Source of the DNA: Xylanibacter ruminicola
GTDB lineage: Bacteria; Bacteroidota; Bacteroidia; Bacteroidales; Bacteroidaceae
Assembly: GCA_015060625.1 (NCBI GenBank)
Contig: SUYC01000001.1
Span: 340,783 to 404,782, forward strand
Direction of reading: 5' to 3'
DNA: 64,000 nt
Of this stretch, positions 8,263 to 17,411 are shown piece by piece (the first letter of the stretch is position 1; each line of letters begins with the position of its first letter). The notes under the pieces were generated by a model. It was not told where the DNA came from. It was given only the letters and a program-made list of their open reading frames with translations, and did no database searches. A program made the translations under genes and the position numbers.

Positions 8263-8347
8263 CGATTTTAATGGTTAAGGTTTATGGTTGATTAATTTAG
8301 TTTTTTAAGATCTGAAAAGGCTAGCAGTGAATGCTCGCCTTTTTTTA
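8263..8347 (+). ncRNA. Candidate small RNA 1 (about 85 nt)
   Basis: A consensus promoter is followed about 85 nt later by an intrinsic terminator, AAAAGGC-T-AGCA-GTGAA-TGCT-C-GCCTTTT plus a T-run. Only a 6-codon frame (ATG at 8270) is present. The body shares GATTTTAA, then GTTTATnnTTGATTAATT, with the segment at 27529-27606, and the two terminal hairpins have the same plan: a long stem, one Y/C mismatch, a 4-bp stem and a GUGA-type loop. I cannot match it to a named RNA family from memory. It could also be the prmA terminator with an upstream promoter by chance, but the shared body argues against that. Confidence 0.6.
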
Positions 8348-8378
8348 TTTCCAAAAAACGCAGAAAATCGCGAAAACT

Positions 8379-8410
8379 TTTGGCGGTTCGCTAAAAATGC
8401 TTTATCTTTG
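8379..8410 (+). promoter_or_regulatory. Promoter of the 8462-8971 gene
   Basis: TTTG (8379-8382), 20 bp, TATCTTTG (8403-8410), about 50 bp ahead of the ATG. Confidence 0.8.
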
Positions 8411-8461
8411 TCGGCGATAATTTATTATCAACTAATGTAAAACCTATTAAAATTTTCAGAA

Positions 8462-8971
8462 ATGAAGAAACTGACAATGATGATTGCAGCCTTGGCAATG
8501 GCCATGTCCATGCAGGCGCAAACAAAGTTCCACGACGTTGAAGCCAACGAAGCCAAAGGCGCCGTAAAATCAATCAGCATGACCATGATGGGTATGCCAC
8601 GTAACACCAACTTTACTCAGGATGGCAAAATGCAGCAGGACGGCCTTACCGATGCCAAGTACGATGAAAACGGCTATATTCAGAGTGCCAAGATGAGTAT
8701 GCAGGGTCAGGAAGCCGAAGTGAAGTTTGCTTGGGAGAATGGCCGACTGGTAAAACAAACCATCAATGCCATGGGCCAGGAGATTGTTCAGGCTCTTGTT
8801 TACGACGAGAACGGTCAGGTAAAAGCTCAGAAGATGAACATGATGGGTCAGGACATCGAGGTTCCTTTCACCGATTATAAGTTCGACGACAAGGGCAACT
8901 GGATTAGTCGCAAGATGAGTATGATGGGACAGGAAATGGAGGTTACTCGCACCATCACTTATTACGAGTAA
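8462..8971 (+). CDS. Secreted Met-rich repeat protein of unknown function
   Basis: The 169-residue product has a signal peptide (MKKLTMMIAALAMAMSMQAQ). The mature part is built of imperfect repeats in which YDENG-type turns (KYDENGYIQ, VYDENGQVK, KFDDKGNWI) alternate with strands ending MMGQE/MQGQE/AMGQE. The pattern recalls the YD-type beta repeats of small Bacteroidetes secreted proteins; no enzyme motif is present. It has its own consensus promoter and terminator, so it is monocistronic. Methionine content is unusually high (MSMQGQ, MNMMGQ, MSMMGQ). Confidence 0.8.
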   Translation: MKKLTMMIAALAMAMSMQAQTKFHDVEANEAKGAVKSISMTMMGMPRNTNFTQDGKMQQDGLTDAKYDENGYIQSAKMSMQGQEAEVKFAWENGRLVKQTINAMGQEIVQALVYDENGQVKAQKMNMMGQDIEVPFTDYKFDDKGNWISRKMSMMGQEMEVTRTITYYE

Positions 8972-8996
8972 AACGCATAAACATTAGGTTTATATC

Positions 8997-9034
8997 AAAA
9001 GGGCTCACTTTTTACGAAGTTGAGTCCTTTTTTT
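8997..9034 (+). terminator. Intrinsic terminator
   Basis: AAAGGGCTCA and TGAGTCCTTT form a 10-bp stem (one G-T pair), followed by T7. It closes the 8462-8971 gene. Confidence 0.85.
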
Positions 9035-9055
9035 AACACTTTACAAGGCGCTCTT

Positions 9056-9087
9056 TTTGGAAGTTTAAATAAAACTTCGTATCTTTG
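9056..9087 (+). promoter_or_regulatory. carB promoter
   Basis: TTTG (9056-9059), 20 bp, TATCTTTG (9080-9087). It lies downstream of the first in-frame ATG at 9020 and so rules that start out. Confidence 0.85.
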
Positions 9088-9130
9088 CAGGCGATTTAAT
9101 GCAATCTTCAATAAAAACCCAATACGTGAT

Positions 9131-12100
9131 ATGAAAAAAGAACTTAAAAAGGTGTTGGTACTCGGATCGGGTGCCCTGAAAATCGGACAAGCAGGAGAGT
9201 TTGACTATTCAGGCTCTCAGGCTCTAAAGGCACTTCGCGAGGAAGGCATCAAGAGTGTACTCGTAAACCCTAACATCGCCACTATCCAGACTAGTGAGGG
9301 TATTGCAGACAAGGTGTATTTCCAGCCGGTAAATACACACTTCGTAACCGAGATTATCAAGAAGGAGCGCCCTGATGGCATCCTCTTGGCATTTGGTGGT
9401 CAGACAGCACTTAACTGTGGTACCGAGCTTTACTTGAACGGAACTCTGAAAGAGTATGGCGTTGAGGTACTTGGCACAAGTGTAGAGGCGATTATGAACA
9501 CCGAAGACCGCGACCTGTTTGTAAAGAAACTGGGCGAGGTTGATCTGAAGGTTCCTGTGAGCCATGCAGTAGAATCGATGGAAGATGCCTTGAAGGCAGC
9601 CCACGAGATTGGATTCCCTATCATGATCCGTTCGGCTTATGCTCTGGGTGGTCTGGGTTCAGGTATCTGTCCCGATGAAAAGAAGTTTATCGAGCTGGCA
9701 GAGTCGGCCTTTACTTTCGCTCCCCAGATTCTGGTTGAGGAGAGTCTGAAAGGTTGGAAGGAAATCGAGTTTGAGTGCATCCGCGATGCCAACGACCGCT
9801 GCTTCACCGTAGCCTCGATGGAGAACTTCGACCCTCTAGGCATCCACACTGGCGAGAGTATCGTAGTAGCTCCTACATGTTCACTGCGTGAGGAGCAGGT
9901 AAAGATGCTGCAGGACATCACTATCAAGTGTGTTAAGCACTTAGGCATTGTGGGTGAGTGCAATATTCAGTTCGCATTCAACGCAGAAACTAACGACTAT
10001 CGTATCATCGAGATTAATGCTCGTTTGAGCCGTTCTTCGGCATTGGCATCAAAGGCTACAGGCTATCCCCTCGCCTTCGTAGCTGCCAAGATTGCCCTTG
10101 GATATACACTTGACCAAATTGGTGAAATGGGCACAACATCAAGTGCTTACGTTGCACCAAGTCTTGATTATATGATTTGTAAGATTCCTCGTTGGGACCT
10201 CACCAAGTTTGCTGGTGTAAGTCGTCAGATTGGTTCGTCGATGAAGTCGGTTGGTGAGATTATGAGTATCGGCCGTTCGTTCGAGGAGATGATTCAGAAG
10301 GGCTTGCGTATGATTGGTCAGGGCATGCACGGATTCGTAGGCAACGACCACACGAAGTTCGACAACCTCGACGAGGAACTGGCTAACCCCACCGATCTGC
10401 GTATCTTCGCCATCGCTCAGGCTCTTGAGGAGGGTTACACCATCGAGCGTATCGAGGAACTGACCAAGATTGATGTTTGGTTCTTGGAGCGCCTGAAGCA
10501 TATTGTTGACCTGAAGCACGAGTTGCTGAAGTACAACAAGCTTGAGGAACTGCCCGATGCATTGCTGTTGGAGGCTAAGCGCTGCGGATTCAGCGATTTC
10601 CAGATTGCCCGCTTTGTGCTGAAGCCGAAATCCACCAATATGGAGAAGGAGAACCTCGAGGTTCGTAAATATCGTAAGCAGCGTGGCATCATGCCATCAG
10701 TAAAGCGCATCCCAACGGTTGCCTCTGAGCATCCCGAGCTTACCAACTACCTCTACTTCACCTATACTCACGTACCTGCATTTGGTAATACCGATGGTGA
10801 GAAATATGCACCTGCTCACGATATCAATTATTATAATAATGAGAAATCGGTTGTTGTTCTCGGTTCGGGTGCTTACCGCATCGGTTCGTCGGTAGAGTTC
10901 GACTGGTGTTCGGTCAACGCTATCAACACTGCTCGCAAGCTGGGTTACAAATCTATCATGATTAACTATAACCCCGAGACGGTTTCGACCGACTACGACA
11001 TGTGTGACCGTTTGTATTTCGATGAACTGTCGCTGGAGCGCGTGCTTGACGTGATCGATCTCGAGTCGCCACGTGGTGTTATCGTTTCAGTAGGTGGTCA
11101 GATACCTAACAACCTGGCTATGAAGCTGCATCGACAGGGAGTTCCCGTGCTTGGAACCTCGCCAGTTGACATCGACCGTGCAGAGAACCGCGACAAGTTC
11201 TCGGCTATGCTCGACAAGCTTGGCATCGACCAGCCTGCATGGCAGGCACTCACCAGTTTCGACGATGTGAAGGATTTCGTGGCCAAGGTGGGCTACCCCG
11301 TTCTGGTTCGTCCTTCTTACGTGCTCTCAGGTGCTGCCATGAATGTGTGCTACGACGAAGAGGAGCTGCATCGCTTCCTGAATATGGCCACCGAAGTGTC
11401 GAAAGAGTTCCCTGTAGTAGTTTCTAAGTTCATGACCGAGACTAAGGAGATTGAGTTCGATGCTGTAGCCGATAAGGGCGAGGTGATCGAGTATGCCATC
11501 TCTGAGCATGTAGAGTATGCAGGTGTTCACTCAGGCGATGCCACGATGGTATTCCCTGCTCAGAACATCTATTTCTCTACCATCCGTCAGATCAAGAAAA
11601 TTGCACATAAGATTGCAGCCGAATTGAACATTTCTGGTCCGTTCAACATCCAGTTCCTGGCCAAGAACCGCGAGGTTAAGGTGATTGAGTGTAACCTGCG
11701 TGCCAGTCGTTCGTTCCCATTCGTGTCAAAGATTCTGAAGCGTAATTTCATCGAAACAGCTACCAAGATCATGCTCGATGCTCCTTATCAGAAGCCTGAC
11801 AAGAGCGAGTTTGATATCGACCGCATTGGTGTCAAGGCCAGCCAGTTCTCGTTTGCTCGTTTGCAGAATGCCGACCCTGTTCTGGGTGTTGACATGAGCT
11901 CTACTGGTGAGGTTGGTTGTTTGGGCGACGACCTGAACGAGGCACTGCTCAACTCGCTGATTGCCACAGGCTATTCTATTCCAAAGGATGCCGTACTCAT
12001 CAGCTCTGGTGGTGCCAAGGGTAAGGTTTCACTCCTTGAGCCAGCACAGCAGTTGGCCCAGAAGGGTTACACCATCTATGCCACAGCTGGAACAGCTAAG

Positions 12101-12391
12101 TTCTTCAACGACAATGGCGTAAAGGCTATTGCAGTGGCATGGCCCGACGAGGATGGCGATAACAACGTGATGGACCTCATCAGTCAGCACAAGGTTGGTT
12201 TGGTAATCAATGTACCAAAGAACCATACCAGTCGCGAGCTCACTAATGGCTACAAGATTCGTCGTGGTGCCATCGATCACAACATTCCATTGATGACCAA
12301 TGTGCGTTTGGCCAAGGCATTTATCGAGGCCTTTACTGCTATGAGCATTGATGATGTGAAGATTAAGAGCTGGCAGGAGTACAATAATTAA
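9131..12391 (+). CDS. carB: Carbamoyl-phosphate synthase, large subunit
   Basis: Makes carbamoyl phosphate from bicarbonate, ammonia (from the CarA glutaminase) and two ATP for pyrimidine and arginine synthesis. The 1086-residue product begins MKKELKKVLVLGSGALKIGQ and has two homologous ATP-grasp halves, the second starting at VVVLGSGAYRIGSSVEFDWC (about residue 572). The C-terminal MGS-like regulatory domain (from about 950) includes YTIYATAGTAKFFNDNGVKA. The frame extends upstream to 9020, but the promoter at 9056-9087 lies inside it, so 9131 is chosen. No carA is adjacent in this window. Length agrees with the usual 1070-1080. Confidence 0.96.
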   Translation: MKKELKKVLVLGSGALKIGQAGEFDYSGSQALKALREEGIKSVLVNPNIATIQTSEGIADKVYFQPVNTHFVTEIIKKERPDGILLAFGGQTALNCGTELYLNGTLKEYGVEVLGTSVEAIMNTEDRDLFVKKLGEVDLKVPVSHAVESMEDALKAAHEIGFPIMIRSAYALGGLGSGICPDEKKFIELAESAFTFAPQILVEESLKGWKEIEFECIRDANDRCFTVASMENFDPLGIHTGESIVVAPTCSLREEQVKMLQDITIKCVKHLGIVGECNIQFAFNAETNDYRIIEINARLSRSSALASKATGYPLAFVAAKIALGYTLDQIGEMGTTSSAYVAPSLDYMICKIPRWDLTKFAGVSRQIGSSMKSVGEIMSIGRSFEEMIQKGLRMIGQGMHGFVGNDHTKFDNLDEELANPTDLRIFAIAQALEEGYTIERIEELTKIDVWFLERLKHIVDLKHELLKYNKLEELPDALLLEAKRCGFSDFQIARFVLKPKSTNMEKENLEVRKYRKQRGIMPSVKRIPTVASEHPELTNYLYFTYTHVPAFGNTDGEKYAPAHDINYYNNEKSVVVLGSGAYRIGSSVEFDWCSVNAINTARKLGYKSIMINYNPETVSTDYDMCDRLYFDELSLERVLDVIDLESPRGVIVSVGGQIPNNLAMKLHRQGVPVLGTSPVDIDRAENRDKFSAMLDKLGIDQPAWQALTSFDDVKDFVAKVGYPVLVRPSYVLSGAAMNVCYDEEELHRFLNMATEVSKEFPVVVSKFMTETKEIEFDAVADKGEVIEYAISEHVEYAGVHSGDATMVFPAQNIYFSTIRQIKKIAHKIAAELNISGPFNIQFLAKNREVKVIECNLRASRSFPFVSKILKRNFIETATKIMLDAPYQKPDKSEFDIDRIGVKASQFSFARLQNADPVLGVDMSSTGEVGCLGDDLNEALLNSLIATGYSIPKDAVLISSGGAKGKVSLLEPAQQLAQKGYTIYATAGTAKFFNDNGVKAIAVAWPDEDGDNNVMDLISQHKVGLVINVPKNHTSRELTNGYKIRRGAIDHNIPLMTNVRLAKAFIEAFTAMSIDDVKIKSWQEYNN

Positions 12392-12411
12392 TTGATAATT
12401 GACAATTGATA
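12390..12411. repeat. 22-bp dispersed AATTGATA-type repeat, copy 2
   Basis: AATTGATAATTGACAATTGA plus TA, the exact reverse complement of 6164-6185. It fills the carB-yigZ gap and contains the TTG start of the YigZ gene. Confidence 0.8.
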
Positions 12412-12990
12412 GACGAATATAAGACTCTAAAGACCGAAGGCGAGGGCTACTATACTGAAAAGCGTAGCAAGTTCCTCGCCTTCGCTCATCATGTAGAAAC
12501 CCTTGACGAAATCAAGGAATTATTAGCCGGATATCGTAAGAAGTACTACGATGCCCGTCATGTTTGTTATGCCTATATGTTAGGTGCCGAGCGCTTGGAG
12601 TTTCGTGCCAACGATGATGGCGAACCATCGAGCACAGCCGGCAAACCTATTCTGGGACAGATTAATAGCAACGAGCTGACCGACATTCTGATTGTGGTGG
12701 TGCGTTATTATGGTGGTGTGAACTTGGGCACCTCAGGACTGATTGTGGCCTATCGCGAAGCGGCTGCCGACGCCATCGCTCACTCTGAGATAGAGACGCG
12801 TCAGGTAGAAGAGATTGTCACCTACTCTTTTGCCTATCCCATGATGAATGATGTGATGCGTATTGTGAAAGAGATGCAGCCACGGATTGTTTCGCAAACC
12901 TACGATAACACCTGCGAAATCAAGCTCAGCATCCGCAAATCAGAGGCCGAACAACTGCGTAATCGCCTTTCGAAGCTGTCATTCGAATAA
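12406..12990 (+). CDS. YigZ/IMPACT family protein
   Basis: The 194-residue product is a member of the IMPACT/YigZ family (UPF0029 fold plus a small C-terminal domain). Family marks are KRSKFLAFA, YYDARHVCYAYMLG, DDGEPSSTAGKPIL and VVRYYGGVNLGTSGLIVAYR. Members are linked to translation or stress control, but the bacterial biochemical role is not established. The only plausible start is TTG at 12406: a TGA stop lies at 12400-12402 in frame and the first ATG falls within the conserved domain. The start lies 14 bp after the carB stop inside a dispersed repeat, so it is probably expressed with carB. Confidence 0.88.
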   Translation: MIDEYKTLKTEGEGYYTEKRSKFLAFAHHVETLDEIKELLAGYRKKYYDARHVCYAYMLGAERLEFRANDDGEPSSTAGKPILGQINSNELTDILIVVVRYYGGVNLGTSGLIVAYREAAADAIAHSEIETRQVEEIVTYSFAYPMMNDVMRIVKEMQPRIVSQTYDNTCEIKLSIRKSEAEQLRNRLSKLSFE

Positions 12991-13014
12991 AAATCGAATT
13001 TTCCGCAAAAAATG

Positions 13015-13046
13015 TTTGGTGGTTTCCTAAAAAAGCATTACCTTTG
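13015..13046 (+). promoter_or_regulatory. Promoter of tRNA-Ser
   Basis: TTTG (13015-13018), 20 bp, TACCTTTG (13039-13046). Confidence 0.85.
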
Positions 13047-13092
13047 CACTCGCAAATATAAAACGAGTACATCGATTTGCTTAAGCTTGATT

Positions 13093-13180
13093 GGAGAGTT
13101 GGCAGAGTGATCGATCGCGCTGGACTCGAAATCCGGTATACCCCTTTCGGGTATCGGGGGTTTGAATCCCTCACTCTCCG
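13093..13180 (+). tRNA. tRNA-Ser(CGA)
   Basis: Class II tRNA of 88 nt. The acceptor stem is GGAGAGT/ACTCTCC, the anticodon loop CTCGAAA gives CGA (reads UCG), the long variable arm is TACCCCTTTCGGGTA, and the T-loop is TTTGAAT. The 3' CCA is not encoded. Confidence 0.95.
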
Positions 13181-13189
13181 CAAAGAAAA

Positions 13190-13225
13190 GAATAAGGCTT
13201 CGGAATTTCCGGAGCCTTATTTCTT
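13190..13225. terminator. Bidirectional terminator after tRNA-Ser
   Basis: AATAAGGCTCCGG-type stem (13191-13221) with T-rich tails on both sides. It lies between tRNA-Ser (+) and the end of the serine operon (-). Confidence 0.85.
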
Positions 13226-13227
13226 TA

Positions 13228-13500
13228 TTATCCCTCTAATGGAGCATCTTTGAGTTTCTCAAGTGCCCGGCATAACTGATCGGGGCACGATGTACCTTTG
13301 GCACCACAACGAATGCCGTTAATCTTGGGTATCACATCGTCAATCTTCTGTCCGCGCACCAACTGGCTTATTCCCTGAAGGTTGCCGTTGCAACCTCCAA
13401 GGAAAAACACCTGCTGTATCACGTTGTTCTCATCGGCAGTCACGTCGATCAGTTTCGAACATGTGCCCTGAGTTTCGTACTGTATATGCTTAGTCTTCAT
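13228..13500 (-). CDS. TSCPD-domain protein (TIGR03905 type)
   Basis: The 90-residue product contains GCNGNLQGISQLVRGQ and ends IRCGAKGTSCPDQLCRALEK. The TSCPD motif is the signature of a domain also found at the C terminus of NrdJ-type ribonucleotide reductases. Four or five conserved cysteines suggest metal or redox binding, but the role of the stand-alone protein is unknown. It is the last gene of the serC operon, 4 bp after the DUF1015 gene. Confidence 0.85.
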   Translation of the reverse strand: MKTKHIQYETQGTCSKLIDVTADENNVIQQVFFLGGCNGNLQGISQLVRGQKIDDVIPKINGIRCGAKGTSCPDQLCRALEKLKDAPLEG

Positions 13501-13504
13501 CGGC

Positions 13505-14752
13505 TTAGCTCAACTTGTGAATTACCAGTCCTGAACGCAACTTTGGCTCGAACCAGGTAGCCTTTGGTGGCATAATCTTACCACTGTCGGCAATATCCAT
13601 AATCTGCTGCATTGATACGGGATAGAGAGCCAGCGCAGCACGCATCTCGCCTGAGTCAACACGGCGCTTCAGCTCTTTCAGTCCGCGCAGTCCGCCTACA
13701 AAGTCGATGCGCTGTGATGAGCGCAGGTCGCCGATGTTCAGAATCTCGTCCAGAATCAGGCGGCTCGAGATATCTACATCCAGCACGCCGATTGGGTCGG
13801 TATTGTCGTAAGTACCCTCCTTGGCCTTCAGACTGTACCAGTGCTCATCCAGATAGAGCGAGAACTCGTGCAGCTGCTGGGGCTTGTAAATCTCGGTACC
13901 CTTATCCTCAACCTCGAAGTTTACCTGTAGGGCAGCCAGGAACTCTTCCGACGACAGACCGTTCAGGTCCTTCACCACGCGGTTGTAGTCGAGGATAGTG
14001 AGCTGCGATGCCTGGAAGCAAACTGCCATAAAGTAGTTATACTCCTCGGTACCATTGTGGTTGGGGTTCTGCTTCTGCTTCTCGGCACCAACCAGAGCTG
14101 CAGCAGCCGAACGGTGGTGACCATCAGCGATATAGAGCGATGGCATCTTGGCAAACTGCTCAGTAATGGTCTGCATATCCTTAGCGTCGCTAATCACCCA
14201 GAACTGATGACGGAATCCGTCGATAGGAGCTACGAAATCGTACTCGGGCTCGGTAGCAGCATAACGCATAATCAGCTCGTTCAGCACAGCGTTGTCGGGA
14301 TAAGCAAAGAATACGGGCTCGATGTTAGCATTGTTCACACGCACATGCTTCATGCGGTCCTCCTCCTTATCGCGACGGGTCAACTCGTGCTTCTTAATGT
14401 TGCCCTTCATGTAGTCATCCACATAAGCGCCAACCACCAGCCCGTACTGCGTTTTTCCATTCATGGTCTGCGCGTAGATGTAATAGTGGTCGTCGGCATC
14501 CTGAACCAGCCAACCCTTATCCTGGAACTTCTGGAAGTTCTCGGCAGCCTTCTCGTACACACGAGGGTCGTACTCCGATGTGCCTACAGGGAAATCAATC
14601 TCTGGTTTGATGATATGATAGAGGCTCTTCTCGTTGTCGCCAGCCTCTGCCCTCGCCTCTTCGCTGTCGAGCACGTCGTACGGACGGCTCTCTACTTGCT
14701 CTACAAGTTCTTTTGGTGGGCGAATACCTTTGAATGGTTTGATGATAGCCAT
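13505..14752 (-). CDS. DUF1015 family protein
   Basis: The 415-residue product starts MAIIKPFKGIRPPKELVEQV and carries SRPYDVLDSEEAR, KKHELTRRDKEEDR and YIADGHHRSAAA, all hallmarks of DUF1015. The ADGHHR histidines resemble a nucleotide- or ParB-like catalytic site. The family is widely found next to serA and serC, which suggests a role tied to serine metabolism; the activity is not known to me. It sits 6 bp after the HIT gene in the five-gene serine operon. Confidence 0.88.
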   Translation of the reverse strand: MAIIKPFKGIRPPKELVEQVESRPYDVLDSEEARAEAGDNEKSLYHIIKPEIDFPVGTSEYDPRVYEKAAENFQKFQDKGWLVQDADDHYYIYAQTMNGKTQYGLVVGAYVDDYMKGNIKKHELTRRDKEEDRMKHVRVNNANIEPVFFAYPDNAVLNELIMRYAATEPEYDFVAPIDGFRHQFWVISDAKDMQTITEQFAKMPSLYIADGHHRSAAAALVGAEKQKQNPNHNGTEEYNYFMAVCFQASQLTILDYNRVVKDLNGLSSEEFLAALQVNFEVEDKGTEIYKPQQLHEFSLYLDEHWYSLKAKEGTYDNTDPIGVLDVDISSRLILDEILNIGDLRSSQRIDFVGGLRGLKELKRRVDSGEMRAALALYPVSMQQIMDIADSGKIMPPKATWFEPKLRSGLVIHKLS

Positions 14753-14758
14753 AAGTTA

Positions 14759-15184
14759 TTATAAGTATTGTTTAATTTTCTCAATCATTTCTGTGTATTC
14801 GGCATCGGTGAGATACACCTTGCCGGGGTTCATCTGGAACACGCCGCCGTAGTCGGGACCATCCACATATTTGGGTGCCAGATGGAAGTGCAAATGCGAC
14901 AGTTTGTCGCTATAGGCACCATAATTGATTTTCTCGGGATTGAATGCTTTCTGCATGGCACGAGTCACCTTGGCCACATCGGCCATAAAGGCATTGCGAT
15001 CTTCGTCGCTCAACTCGTTCAGATCATTCACGTGGTCCTTATATGCCACCAGGCAGCGACCACGATAGGTTTGCTCCTTAAAAAGAAAAGCTCGCGACAC
15101 CGATAGTTGAGCAAACTCAATCATCAGGTCGTGAAGCGTTTGATTATTCGTGCAATACAAGCACTGTTTTGGATCACTTTGCAT
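14759..15184 (-). CDS. HIT-family nucleotide hydrolase-like protein
   Basis: Histidine-triad protein. LSHLHFHLAPK gives the H-x-H-x-H core, with the middle histidine as the catalytic nucleophile, and CLYC at the N terminus is the zinc-type pair seen in many bacterial HIT proteins. I chose the ATG at 15184 (MQSDPKQCLYC, 141 residues). The frame also opens at 15220 with a hydrophobic 12-residue extension that lacks conservation. Likely substrates are nucleotide phosphoramidates or dinucleotides, inferred from the family. Part of the serC operon. Confidence 0.85.
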   Translation of the reverse strand: MQSDPKQCLYCTNNQTLHDLMIEFAQLSVSRAFLFKEQTYRGRCLVAYKDHVNDLNELSDEDRNAFMADVAKVTRAMQKAFNPEKINYGAYSDKLSHLHFHLAPKYVDGPDYGGVFQMNPGKVYLTDAEYTEMIEKIKQYL

Positions 15185-15265
15185 AATTAAAATAGGTTTT
15201 AGGAAAATACAAAAGTGCACAAGTAGGGCTTCTGAACCCTCCTGTGCACCTGATATGTCGGTAAA

Positions 15266-16183
15266 TTACTTATTCACCTGGAACTTAGTGTCGCCATCTT
15301 TGAAGAAAGCGTTGATCTGCTTGGCAGCAGCGATACCAGCGTTGATGTTGGCCTCGGCTGTCTGAGCACCCATCTTCTTAGGAGTAGAGAAATAGCGACC
15401 CTCGAACTTCAGGAACTCGTCGTTAGCATCTGGCATGATGTCTGTGACGAACTTCAGATCCTCGCGCTCAGTCATCAGCTTGATGAGCTCAGGCTCGTTG
15501 ATCACCTCCTTACGGGCTGTGTTCACCAGCACGCCACCCTTCTTCATCTTGCCAACCAGCTCGGCATTGATGCTCTGCTTGGTCTCAGGAGTAGCAGGGA
15601 TGTGGAGTGAAACAACATCACAAGTCTCGAACAGTTTCTCCTGGCAGCAAACAGCATGCACGCCAGCAGCCTCGATCACCTCTGCAGGGCAGTAAGCATC
15701 GTAAGCATATACGTCCATACCGAAGCCCTTGGCGATGCGAGCCACATTGCGACCTACATTACCGAAAGCCAGGATACCCAGCTTCTTGCCCAGCAGCTCA
15801 GAACCGCTCTTGCCGTTGTAGAAACCACGAACGGCCATTACCAACAGTCCGAATACCAACTCGGCTACAGCGTTTGAGTTCTGACCAGGAGTGTTCTCGG
15901 CCACCACGTTGTGAGCAGTAGCAGCTGCCAGGTCGATGTTGTCGTAACCGGCACCTGCACGAACCACAATCTTCAGCTGCTTAGCAGCGTCCAATACCTC
16001 AGCATCAACCTTATCACTACGGATAATGAGTGCGTCGGCATCCTTTACTGCATCCAGCAGCTGAGCCTTCTCTGTATATTTCTCAAGCAGCACCAGCTCG
16101 TTGCCGGCTGCCTCAATCTCTGCCTTGATACCATTAACAGCAGCTGCTGCGAATGGCTTCTCTGTTGCAACTAATACTTTCAT
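15266..16183 (-). CDS. serA: D-3-phosphoglycerate dehydrogenase, short form
   Basis: Oxidises 3-phosphoglycerate to 3-phosphohydroxypyruvate with NAD, the first step of serine synthesis. The 305-residue product has the NAD-binding LGILAFGNVGRNVARIAKGF (about 143-162), VLVNTARKEVINE and the catalytic Arg/Glu/His regions. The C-terminal ACT domain that gives serine feedback in E. coli is absent, as in other short SerA enzymes. It lies downstream of serC, separated by a CACAGAG-type inverted repeat. Confidence 0.93.
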   Translation of the reverse strand: MKVLVATEKPFAAAAVNGIKAEIEAAGNELVLLEKYTEKAQLLDAVKDADALIIRSDKVDAEVLDAAKQLKIVVRAGAGYDNIDLAAATAHNVVAENTPGQNSNAVAELVFGLLVMAVRGFYNGKSGSELLGKKLGILAFGNVGRNVARIAKGFGMDVYAYDAYCPAEVIEAAGVHAVCCQEKLFETCDVVSLHIPATPETKQSINAELVGKMKKGGVLVNTARKEVINEPELIKLMTEREDLKFVTDIMPDANDEFLKFEGRYFSTPKKMGAQTAEANINAGIAAAKQINAFFKDGDTKFQVNK

Positions 16184-16197
16184 AATTGTTTATATTT

Positions 16198-16276
16198 AAA
16201 CACAAAGATACAGAGTTACAGAGTTTTTATTTATTATCTCAAAATTTAAATCTCTGTGCCTTTGTATCTCTGTGTT
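16198..16276. repeat. Imperfect inverted repeat of the CACAGAG family, copy 2
   Basis: Left arm about 16198-16222 (AACACAAAGATACAGAG...) and right arm about 16250-16276 (...TTTGTATCTCTGTGTT) flank an AT-rich spacer. It sits in the serC-serA gap, and it is related to 2151-2215. Confidence 0.8.
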
Positions 16277-16289
16277 GACTATTACTTAA

Positions 16290-17357
16290 TTAATGATTTG
16301 CTTCAAACTCCTTCATGCAAGCTACGAGAGCGTTAACACCTTCGATAGTCTGAGCATTGTAGCAAGATGCGCGGAAACCACCAACCGAGCGGTGACCCTT
16401 CACACCAACCATACCCTTCGAAGTAGCGAAGTCGAGGAAGTCCTTCTCCAGCTCCTTGTACTCGTCGGCCATCACGAAACAGATGTTCATGAGCGAACGG
16501 TCCTCAGCAACAGCAGTACCCTTGAACATCTTGTTGCGGTCGATCTCGCCGTAAACAATCTCAGCACGCTGCTGAGCCAGCTTGTCCATAGCCTCTACAC
16601 CACCCTGAGCCTTGATCCAGCGCAGGTTCTCGAGAGCGCTGTAGATGGGCACTACTGGAGGAGTGTTGAACATCGAACCCTTATCCACGTGTGTGCGATA
16701 GTCGAGCATGGTAGGAATCTCACGAGGAGCCTTGCCCAGAGCGTCGTCCTTTACAATCACGATAGTTACACCAGCCATAGCCAGGTTCTTCTGAGCACCA
16801 GCATAGATGGCATCATACTTAGCCACGTCAACAGGACGGCTGAAGATATCCGACGACATATCGGCAATCAGACGAACGGGTACGTCGAGGTCCTTACGAA
16901 TCTCAGTACCATAGATAGTATTATTGGTTGTGATGTGCAGATAGTCAGCATCAGCAGGAACAGTCCAATCCTTAGGGATGAAGGTATAGTTGGCATCAGC
17001 CGAAGAAGCCACCTCTACTACCTCACCGAAAAGCTTAGCTTCCTTCATAGCCTTCTTAGCCCAAACACCGGTGTTCAGGTAAGCAGCCTTCTTAATCAGG
17101 AAGTTATAAGGAATCATACAGAACTCCAGACTGGCACCACCACCAAGGAAAATCACGGAGTAACCCTCAGGAATGTTAAGGAGTTCCTTTACAAGAGCTA
17201 CAGCCTCGTCAACTACAGGCTGAAAATCCTTTGCACGATGGCTGATCTCCATCAGAGAAAGACCTGAGCCGTTGAAATCAAGACACTGCTGTGCGGTCTT
17301 CTCAATCACCTCGCGAGGAAGCATCGAGGGACCGGCGTTAAAGTTGTACTTCTTCAT
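16290..17357 (-). CDS. serC: Phosphoserine aminotransferase
   Basis: PLP enzyme converting 3-phosphohydroxypyruvate and glutamate to phosphoserine. The 355-residue product begins [20 protein letters not shown], with [16 protein letters not shown], the PLP-lysine segment [13 protein letters not shown] (about 195-207) and the C-terminal [17 protein letters not shown], all family hallmarks. First gene of the operon serC-serA-HIT-DUF1015-TSCPD, with a promoter at 17412-17443. The phosphatase serB is not in the window. Confidence 0.95.
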   Translation of the reverse strand: MKKYNFNAGPSMLPREVIEKTAQQCLDFNGSGLSLMEISHRAKDFQPVVDEAVALVKELLNIPEGYSVIFLGGGASLEFCMIPYNFLIKKAAYLNTGVWAKKAMKEAKLFGEVVEVASSADANYTFIPKDWTVPADADYLHITTNNTIYGTEIRKDLDVPVRLIADMSSDIFSRPVDVAKYDAIYAGAQKNLAMAGVTIVIVKDDALGKAPREIPTMLDYRTHVDKGSMFNTPPVVPIYSALENLRWIKAQGGVEAMDKLAQQRAEIVYGEIDRNKMFKGTAVAEDRSLMNICFVMADEYKELEKDFLDFATSKGMVGVKGHRSVGGFRASCYNAQTIEGVNALVACMKEFEANH

Positions 17358-17411
17358 TTGATTGTTTATTTATTAAATGGTTTATATTCTATTGTCTTCG
17401 AAAAAACGCTG

